A stretch of 5,635 bases of DNA from DASVCZ01 sp036381335. GTDB lineage: Bacteria; Patescibacteriota; Microgenomatia; UBA1400; PJMF01. The stretch spans positions 1 to 5,635 of the forward strand of contig DASVCZ010000013.1 of NCBI GenBank assembly GCA_036381335.1. Direction: 5' to 3'. A program made the position numbers and the translations under genes. Within the stretch, counting starts at the first letter, position 1. Every line of letters starts with the position of its first letter. Positions 1-4,612 of this stretch are shown piece by piece. The notes beneath the pieces were generated by a model. The model was not told where the DNA came from. It made no database searches and saw only the letters and a program-made list of their open reading frames with translations.

Positions 1-1497
1 GAAGTCCACTGGACCCATGAGGATGATGAACACGATCAACTGTTGAGTGCGCTCAACTTAGCCAAAGAATATTATCACTACTTGCTGACGGATCATGAGG
101 TGGGCCAAGTGGCGCGAGATTACTTAAAAGAACGGGGCATTACTAAAGAGTCAATCACCTTGTTTCAACTGGGGTATTCCTTACCCAACTGGGATGGATT
201 GGTCAAGTATTTGCATCATAAGAAAAAATATCCCTTGGAGTTGTTAGTCAAAGCGGGCTTAGTCTTGCAAAGCAAAGGTCGCTACTACGATCGTTTTCGA
301 GGTCGGCTGATGTTCCCCTTGCGGAATCATCGAGGGCAGGTAGTGGGTTTTTCCGGGCGAGTGCTCGAGAAAGAAGTCAAGGAAGCAAAGTACATTAACT
401 CACCAGAAACGGCCCTCTATCACAAATCCAAGATGTTGTTTGGGTTGAGTGAACTTTTTCAAGAGATTCGCAAAAAGCGCGAAGTGATCGTGGTGGAAGG
501 TGAGTTTGATGTCATTTCTTCGGCCCAGGCTCATGTGAACTGGACGGTGGCGGTCAAAGGTTCGGCGCTGACAACCGATCAAGTTAAGTTACTGGAGCGG
601 GTAGCCGATCGAGTCCTACTCTGCCTCGATACCGATGCCGCAGGAGTGGAAGCTACCAAGCGCGCCATTCAGGTCCTTAAAGATTCACGGTTGGAACTGC
701 GAGTCCTGACTTTGCCCGAGGGTAAAGATCCCGATGAACTGGCGCGTAAAGATCCTAGTGCCTGGCGCGAAGTCAGCAAAACATCACGTTCATCTTATGC
801 TTTTTTACTCGATATGGCACTCAAGATGCACGACCCCGCCACGCCGGAAGGAAAACGCCACATCATGAAAGAACTGGGCCCGGTCATCGTGGGCATTGAG
901 CACGCGGTGGAGCGAGATTTTTACATCAAAAAACTAGCCGAAAGCTTAGAAGTCCGAGAAGCCGCCATTAGGGAAGATCTAAATAAAATCCAGCAAAAAG
1001 TGCTTCGCATAGCAGATAAAAATCCAGCGCCGCCAACCGAGGAAAATGATCAACACAAAGAATCACGACAGGAAAACTTGGAGAGATACCTCCTCTTTTT
1101 ATGGCTCCACGATCCAGAATTATTTGGGCAACGCACACCTCAGTTAGCTGAGTTTAGTTGGCAGACTCCCGGAATTCGTCAACTAATTGAAGCTCTGCGT
1201 GCCAGCAGTCTAGATCAGTTACAAGTTGTGGCTAAGTCGTTACCGGATGATTTGCAATCATTACTCTTTGATATTTATTCTGAACCAGAATACGTGGCCC
1301 TGGCTGAGACTATTGATTTTGAAGCAGAGTGGAATCATACTTGGAAAGAACTCCAGTCATTTCAGGCTAAACAGAGAATAACTGCCATCACCGAAGAGTT
1401 GGATCGACTGGATGGCAAACCAGAGCTGACGCCTGCAGAAGAGCAGCGGCAGCAAGAACTGTTAAAAGAAATAGTTCTTTTAAAGAGAAAAGGCTAA
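1..1497 (+). CDS. dnaG: DNA primase DnaG, 5'-truncated by the window edge
   Basis: DnaG makes the RNA primers for DNA replication, working with the replicative helicase at the fork. The frame is open from base 1 (498 residues visible). A TTG at 43 is an internal codon, because the residues before it continue the linker to the polymerase core. Numbering from base 1, the core carries the hallmark motifs YYDRFRGRLMFPL (about 95-107), GFSGRVL (116-122) and KYINSPET (130-137). A Toprim domain follows, with VEGEFD (165-170, catalytic Glu166) and DTDAAG (210-215, metal-binding Asp210 and Asp212). A hydrophilic linker near 340-360 leads to a divergent, charged, helical C-terminal region, where the helicase-binding domain normally lies. 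The CHC2 zinc domain is missing only because it lies upstream. EGEFD replaces the common EGYMD and is, from memory, frequent in CPR primases. Stop is TAA; no terminator hairpin follows. Identification is very secure. Confidence 0.97.
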   Translation, partial: EVHWTHEDDEHDQLLSALNLAKEYYHYLLTDHEVGQVARDYLKERGITKESITLFQLGYSLPNWDGLVKYLHHKKKYPLELLVKAGLVLQSKGRYYDRFRGRLMFPLRNHRGQVVGFSGRVLEKEVKEAKYINSPETALYHKSKMLFGLSELFQEIRKKREVIVVEGEFDVISSAQAHVNWTVAVKGSALTTDQVKLLERVADRVLLCLDTDAAGVEATKRAIQVLKDSRLELRVLTLPEGKDPDELARKDPSAWREVSKTSRSSYAFLLDMALKMHDPATPEGKRHIMKELGPVIVGIEHAVERDFYIKKLAESLEVREAAIREDLNKIQQKVLRIADKNPAPPTEENDQHKESRQENLERYLLFLWLHDPELFGQRTPQLAEFSWQTPGIRQLIEALRASSLDQLQVVAKSLPDDLQSLLFDIYSEPEYVALAETIDFEAEWNHTWKELQSFQAKQRITAITEELDRLDGKPELTPAEEQRQQELLKEIVLLKRKG

Positions 1498-1505
1498 ATT
1501 CCCGC

Positions 1506-1535
1506 TTGACATCGCATACCCCCTGGGAGTATGCT
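1506..1535 (+). promoter_or_regulatory. Sigma70-type promoter of the CsoR-family gene
   Basis: A perfect -35 box TTGACA (1506-1511) is followed after 18 bp by TATGCT (1530-1535), which matches the -10 consensus at 4 of 6 positions including the key TA and final T. The expected transcription start is near 1542, only about 4 nt before the ATG at 1546. It begins 8 nt after the dnaG stop, so the regulator has its own promoter rather than depending on dnaG. The operator palindrome fills the spacer and covers most of the -10 box, the usual arrangement for repression. Confidence 0.7.
1514..1534 (+). promoter_or_regulatory. Operator palindrome of CsoR/CstR type (autoregulatory)
   Basis: This is a 21-bp inverted repeat with arms GCATAC (1514-1519) and GTATGC (1529-1534). 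The inner CCC (1521-1523) pairs with GGG (1525-1527) around a central T. Only the pair 1520/1528 (C/A) breaks the symmetry. The core TACCCCCTGGGAGTA is the type of site known for CsoR/CstR regulators, a G-rich centre flanked by TA/TAC. It lies between -35 and -10 and directly upstream of a gene of exactly that family. Repression by the neighbouring product is inferred, but motif and gene agree well. Confidence 0.8.
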
Positions 1536-1545
1536 CTTGTTACCT

Positions 1546-1782
1546 ATGCCCACCGATAAAACACTAGTCCAGCTCAAGCGCATCCGTGGCCAACTCGATG
1601 GTATCATTAAGATGTATGACGACGAGCGAGCCTGTATCGATATCGTTCGCCAAGTGGTGGCTGCACGCGGTTCATTAGGCACAGTCGCTCGAGATTTGCT
1701 GACTGGTGAGGCCAATCGCTGCACCCGTGAGCAAAAGCCGGAACAACTGCAAGAAGTGTTAAAAGAATTATTTAGGTACTAA
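1546..1782 (+). CDS. CsoR/CstR-family transcriptional repressor with a non-copper sensing site
   Basis: This is a small all-helical repressor (78 aa) of the DUF156 family, whose members include copper (CsoR), nickel (RcnR), formaldehyde (FrmR) and persulfide (CstR) sensors. The family core is clear: LKRIRGQLDGIIKMYDDERACIDIV, then a helix ending in LLTGEANRC. Cys30 and Cys59 are 29 residues apart, exactly as Cys36/Cys65 of M. tuberculosis CsoR and Cys31/Cys60 of S. aureus CstR. The position of the copper ligand His (four before the second Cys) is Glu55, and the second-shell Tyr before the first Cys is Ala29. I start it at ATG 1546. An in-frame ATG at 1531 would add MLLLP, but it lies inside the operator and -10 box, and the 1546 start gives the family's usual N-terminal length. 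Neither ATG has a well-spaced Shine-Dalgarno site, which fits a leaderless message. Family is certain; the inducer is inferred. Confidence 0.92.
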   Translation: MPTDKTLVQLKRIRGQLDGIIKMYDDERACIDIVRQVVAARGSLGTVARDLLTGEANRCTREQKPEQLQEVLKELFRY

Positions 1783-1801
1783 AAAATAATAAAATTGAAT
1801 A

Positions 1802-1819
1802 ATCCCGATAAATCGGGAT
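1802..1819. repeat. Short perfect hairpin (ATCCCGA / TCGGGAT)
   Basis: Seven-bp arms at 1802-1808 and 1813-1819 enclose a TAAA loop, between the regulator and trxA. On the + strand no T-tract follows, so a normal intrinsic terminator is doubtful. An A/T-rich tract lies upstream (about 1782-1802), which would be a T-tract for minus-strand transcription. It may be a weak or bidirectional terminator, an mRNA-stability hairpin, or a copy of a dispersed palindrome; I recall similar sequences between genes in CPR drafts but cannot check this here. Confidence 0.6.
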
Positions 1820-1846
1820 GACATTCGCCCTTAAAAAAATTATAGG
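1818..1846 (+). promoter_or_regulatory. Probable promoter of trxA
   Basis: ATGACA (1818-1823, 5 of 6 to the -35 consensus) is spaced 17 bp from TATAGG (1841-1846, 4 of 6 to the -10 consensus). The expected start near 1853 leaves a short leader of about 15 nt that holds the Shine-Dalgarno site. The -35 box overlaps the end of the preceding hairpin. No CsoR-type palindrome is present here, so trxA could be expressed independently of the upstream regulator. Called by eye. Confidence 0.45.
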
Positions 1847-1855
1847 ACGAATATC
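1820..1855. repeat. Interrupted inverted repeat around the trxA promoter
   Basis: GACATTCG (1820-1827) and CGAATATC (1848-1855) are complementary except for one pair (1822/1853). The 20-bp centre is A-rich. One arm overlaps the -35 box, the other covers the expected transcription start. It could be a two-half-site operator or an imperfect stem; chance is not excluded. Confidence 0.35.
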
Positions 1856-1862
1856 AAAGGAG
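1856..1862 (+). promoter_or_regulatory. Shine-Dalgarno site of trxA
   Basis: AAAGGAG stands 5 nt before the ATG at 1868 and fixes that start. It is the strongest ribosome-binding site in the window; the other starts have weak or no such site. Confidence 0.85.
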
Positions 1863-1867
1863 ACACT

Positions 1868-2227
1868 ATGTCCGATAACCAAAACCAACCACAGGGAGCT
1901 ACCCACTTAACACTTGCTGATTTCCAACAGCATGTAGATGCGACCAAAGGTGAGAACACGAAGCCACTTTTAGTCGACTTTTATGCTGATTGGTGTGGGC
2001 CGTGCCAGTTAGCAGCACCTGTGATTGACAAGCTAGCTGATGAGTTCCGCAGTAAAATCACTATTGCCAAACTCAACGTCGATGAAGCCAACGAAATTGC
2101 CAGCGAACATGGAGTCATGAGTATTCCCACCGTCATTATTTTCAAAGATGGCCAAGAGTACGACCGCAAAATTGGTTTCCCAGGTGAAGATGGGTATCGG
2201 GCCATGGTGGAGGGAGTGAGTGAGTAA
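1868..2227 (+). CDS. trxA: Thioredoxin TrxA
   Basis: This is a cytoplasmic thiol-disulfide reductant (119 aa) that reduces target protein disulfides, and also persulfides, and is recharged by thioredoxin reductase. The active site WCGPC places the redox cysteines at 43 and 46, inside the classic VDFYADWCGPCQ context. The cis-proline is Pro87 in SIPTVIIF, and the buried Asp of the family is Asp37. A hydrophilic N-terminal stretch (about 1-12, rich in Gln and Asn) makes it slightly longer than the usual 105-110 residues. There is no signal peptide. It has its own probable promoter and a strong ribosome-binding site, and its reductase follows 72 bp downstream, so a trxA-trxB pair is clear. Its TAA stop sits at the edge of the octamer repeat array. 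Confidence 0.97.
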   Translation: MSDNQNQPQGATHLTLADFQQHVDATKGENTKPLLVDFYADWCGPCQLAAPVIDKLADEFRSKITIAKLNVDEANEIASEHGVMSIPTVIIFKDGQEYDRKIGFPGEDGYRAMVEGVSE

Positions 2228-2283
2228 CTAAGTGGCTAAGTAATTAAGTGACTAAGTTACTAAGTTTCTAAGTTACTAAGTAA
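2228..2283. repeat. Tandem octamer array, 7 units of CTAAGTNN
   Basis: Seven consecutive 8-bp units begin immediately after the trxA stop: CTAAGTGG, CTAAGTAA, TTAAGTGA, CTAAGTTA, CTAAGTTT, CTAAGTTA, CTAAGTAA. The last 8 bases of trxA (GTGAGTAA) resemble a degenerate further unit. The array fills 56 of the 72 bp between trxA and trxB. Each unit has a TAA on the + strand and a TAG or TAA on the - strand. Because 8 is not a multiple of 3, stops fall in all six frames. Confidence 0.9.
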
Positions 2284-2299
2284 TTGGCACTTCGAATCT

Positions 2300-3382
2300 A
2301 TGGAAAAAACTAACGTCGCTATTATTGGTTCTGGCCCCTCTGGGTATACCGCCGGAGTCTACACCTCGCGGGCTAATTTAGCACCTGTCCTCTTTGCTGG
2401 TCAAAAAAGCGGTGGTCAACTCATGTGGACGACCGAGGTCGAAAACTACCCGGGTTTTAAAGATGGCATCACCGGTCCGCAATTAATGAGCGAGATGCGA
2501 GCTCAAGCGGAACGCTTTGGTACCAAGATTATTGACCAATTCATCACTGCTGTGGATTTCAGCCAGCGCCCGTTTAAGCTGTGGACTACCTACCCAGCTG
2601 GCAAAACAGGTGAGGATTTTGAGCGGGCTACCCCCGAACAATGGCAACAACTACAGGCAGAAATCAAGCAAAGCCAACCGGCCATCGAAGCCGAGGCTGT
2701 CATCATTACTACCGGAGCGTCATCCATAATGTTGGGAGTGCCGGGAGAGTTGGAATTCCTTGGCCGCGGAGTCAGTACCTGTGCCGTCTGTGACGCCGCT
2801 TTTTATCGTGATAAAGATACCTACGTCGTCGGCGGTGGCGATAGCGCCATGGAAGACACGTTGGCTTTAACCAAGTTTGCCAAAAGTGTGACTGTTATCC
2901 ACCGGCGAGACGCCTTTAAAGCTAGTAAGATTATGCAAGACCGAGTTCTGAATCATCCCAAAGTCAAAGTCATCTGGAACAGCAGTGTGACCGAAGTTAT
3001 GGGAGATAAAAAAATTACCGGTATTAAAGTTCAAACTCAAGAGCAAAATAGTCGGCCTCACGTCCAGGATCTATCCGCTGATGGTTTGTTTATTGCTATT
3101 GGCCACCGGCCGATGAGTTCGGTTTTTGCCGGTCAGATTGAGTTAGACAGCCACGGATATGTTATTACTCGTCAAAGTTACACTCAACAAGGAATTGACT
3201 GGGCTAAGCAAGCCATCGATGAAAAAGGTTTCATTCGCTTCCCCACCATGACGACGGTCGAAGGTGTGTTTGCTGGTGGTGATGTGGTCGATATTCGTTA
3301 TCGCCAAGCGATTACTGCGGCGGGCCAGGGTTGTATGGCAGCCTTGGATGCCGAACGATGGTTGGAAGCAGTAGCATCATAA
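2300..3382 (+). CDS. trxB: Thioredoxin reductase TrxB (NADPH), with two insertions
   Basis: This cytoplasmic FAD enzyme moves electrons from NADPH to thioredoxin. The FAD-binding GSGPSGYTAG lies at about 10-19. GGQL and the ENYPGF motif follow (38-53), then the redox site CAVCD (Cys161, Cys164, Asp165), the NADPH-binding GGGDSAMED (178-186) with HRRDAFKA (201-208), and the second FAD segment GDVVD...RQAITAAGQGC (327-345). At 360 aa it is longer than the about 320 of E. coli TrxB. The extra length lies in two places: about 28 residues at 95-131, charged and Gln-rich, and about 17 residues at 288-320. In the HRRxxxR NADPH motif the last Arg is Lys207, a conservative change. The start at 2300 has no Shine-Dalgarno site; an in-frame stop at 2261 limits upstream alternatives. 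Function is secure. Confidence 0.96.
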   Translation: MEKTNVAIIGSGPSGYTAGVYTSRANLAPVLFAGQKSGGQLMWTTEVENYPGFKDGITGPQLMSEMRAQAERFGTKIIDQFITAVDFSQRPFKLWTTYPAGKTGEDFERATPEQWQQLQAEIKQSQPAIEAEAVIITTGASSIMLGVPGELEFLGRGVSTCAVCDAAFYRDKDTYVVGGGDSAMEDTLALTKFAKSVTVIHRRDAFKASKIMQDRVLNHPKVKVIWNSSVTEVMGDKKITGIKVQTQEQNSRPHVQDLSADGLFIAIGHRPMSSVFAGQIELDSHGYVITRQSYTQQGIDWAKQAIDEKGFIRFPTMTTVEGVFAGGDVVDIRYRQAITAAGQGCMAALDAERWLEAVAS

Positions 3383-3416
3383 AAGCAGAAAGTAAAAAGA
3401 AGAAAGCAGAAGGCAA
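3382..3416. repeat. Tandem heptamer array, 5 units near AAAGCAG
   Basis: Five consecutive 7-bp units fill the trxB-malic enzyme gap: AAAGCAG, AAAGTAA, AAAGAAG, AAAGCAG, AAGGCAA. The first base is the last base of the trxB stop codon. The array is almost purely purine on the + strand and unrelated in sequence to the octamer array before trxB. Its final units supply the only Shine-Dalgarno-like sequence for the next gene. Confidence 0.75.
3408..3413 (+). promoter_or_regulatory. Shine-Dalgarno-like site of the malic enzyme gene, within the heptamer array
   Basis: AGAAGG lies 5 nt before the ATG at 3419 and differs by one base from AGGAGG. It is formed by the junction of the last two heptamer units, so the repeat itself appears to provide ribosome binding. 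Confidence 0.5.
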
Positions 3417-3418
3417 GT

Positions 3419-4612
3419 ATGGCTGACGTCTATCAACAATCAGTAGACTTACATCGCAAGTTAGGAGGGAAGCTAGCTGTTCAATCGTTAGTCACCGTCA
3501 CTAATCAGCAAGAGCTTTCACTGGCATATACCCCCGGAGTAGCTGAACCCTGCCGAGTCATTGCTAAAGATCCTGGGGCTAGTTTCGATTTAACTTGGCG
3601 TGGCCGGACGGTGGCGGTGATTTCAGATGGCTCTTCCGTTTTAGGATTGGGTAACATTGGGCCGGAAGCGGCCCTGCCAGTTATGGAAGGTAAAGCCTTA
3701 CTCTTGAAAGAGTTTGGTGGGGTCGATGCCGTCCCCCTGGTCATAAATACGCAAGATCCTTCAGCGATTATTACTTTTGTCAAACAAGTAGCGCCTTCAT
3801 TTGCCGGTATCAATTTGGAAGATATTGCTGCTCCAGCTTGTTTTGAAGTTGAAGAAGGATTACAAGAAATTGGCATTCCAGTGTTTCATGATGATCAGCA
3901 CGGCACCGCCATTGTGGTGACGGCGGCGCTGCGCAATGCCGCTCAAGTGGTGGGCAAAGACTATCGCCACTTAAAAGTTGTCATCGTGGGAGCTGGCGCC
4001 GCCGGCCTAGCCGTTGGCAAAATGCTGCTGGGCTTAGACTGCAAGAGCAGTAGCTGCCGAAAACTACCTCATGTCGACCGGGTCGCCGATGTGGTGCTGG
4101 TGGATAGTCAAGGAGCTGTTCACCGCGATCGGTCGGACCTCAATCTTTACAAAATGGCGTTTGCTCTGGCGTCTAACACCGATCATCAGCAGGGTGGCTT
4201 GGCTGAAGTTGTCAAAGGCGCTGACGTTATCATCGGCGTCTCACGACCAGGCTTAATTACTCCGGATATGATCAAAAGCATGGCCGCCCAACCGATTGTT
4301 TTTGCGCTGGCCAATCCAGTGCCAGAGATCATGCCTGATGAAGCTCAGGCCGCTGGCGCGGCGATTGTTGCCACTGGCCGGAGCGATTTTCCCAATCAAA
4401 TTAATAACGTCCTGGCCTTTCCAGGAATTTTTCGAGCAGTTATTAAAGGACGCCTTCCTCAAGTCACCACCGAAATGAAGTTGGCCGCAGCTGAGGCGTT
4501 ATCTAAATTGGTCATAGATCCTGATGCTGACAACATTATTCCTAAACCATTTACAAAGGATTTGGCAGAAAAAGTCAGCCAAGCAATTTTAAAGACTAAC
4601 TCCTATGTCTAA
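3419..4612 (+). CDS. Malic enzyme (oxaloacetate-decarboxylating malate dehydrogenase), short bacterial type
   Basis: The enzyme oxidatively decarboxylates malate to pyruvate and CO2 while reducing NAD(P)+. Family motifs are all present: AYTPGVAEPC with Tyr37, SDGSSVLGLGNIG (69-81), MEGKALLLKEFGGVDAVPL with Lys92, INLEDIAAPACFEVE with the metal ligands Glu134 and Asp135, and FHDDQHGTA (156-164, Asp158/Asp159). The nucleotide-binding GAGAAG (191-196) and ALANPVPEIMPDEA (297-310) follow. At 397 aa it matches the standalone form (like Bacillus YtsJ) and lacks the phosphotransacetylase-like tail of E. coli MaeB. A Cys- and Lys-bearing insertion of about 10-15 residues (near 206-222) precedes the second Rossmann strand. 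The likely NADP+ preference is from the subfamily, not proven here. It lies 36 bp after trxB and overlaps gdhA, so co-transcription is likely. Confidence 0.95.
   Translation: MADVYQQSVDLHRKLGGKLAVQSLVTVTNQQELSLAYTPGVAEPCRVIAKDPGASFDLTWRGRTVAVISDGSSVLGLGNIGPEAALPVMEGKALLLKEFGGVDAVPLVINTQDPSAIITFVKQVAPSFAGINLEDIAAPACFEVEEGLQEIGIPVFHDDQHGTAIVVTAALRNAAQVVGKDYRHLKVVIVGAGAAGLAVGKMLLGLDCKSSSCRKLPHVDRVADVVLVDSQGAVHRDRSDLNLYKMAFALASNTDHQQGGLAEVVKGADVIIGVSRPGLITPDMIKSMAAQPIVFALANPVPEIMPDEAQAAGAAIVATGRSDFPNQINNVLAFPGIFRAVIKGRLPQVTTEMKLAAAEALSKLVIDPDADNIIPKPFTKDLAEKVSQAILKTNSYV

Noticed and set aside
1465..1500. TTCTTTTAAAGAGAAAAGG at the end of dnaG as a terminator.
   Set aside because: The arms do not form a GC-rich stem and no T-tract follows; it is coding sequence for the basic C-terminus.
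1494..1724. Minus-strand open frame opposite the CsoR-family gene.
   Set aside because: The + strand frame matches a known family along its full length and has promoter and operator; the opposite frame has neither.
2284..2316. TTGGCA at 2284-2289 as a -35 box for a separate trxB promoter.
   Set aside because: No acceptable -10 box occurs 16-18 bp downstream; the nearest candidate is too far and inside the gene.
2228..3416. The repeat arrays as CRISPR or phage attachment sites.
   Set aside because: Units are 7-8 bp, contiguous and without spacers; no cas, integrase or tRNA gene is nearby.
3529..3541. TACCCCCGGAGTA inside the malic enzyme gene resembles the CsoR-type operator upstream of the regulator.
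   Set aside because: It encodes part of the conserved AYTPGVAEP motif, has imperfect symmetry and lies about 110 bp inside the gene without a promoter; coincidence of codons is enough.
3505..3876. Long minus-strand open frame within the malic enzyme gene, and similar minus-strand frames in trxA, trxB and gdhA.
   Set aside because: They lie wholly opposite strongly conserved enzyme genes, show no recognisable motifs and have no convincing start signals; they are shadows of the + strand coding sequence.
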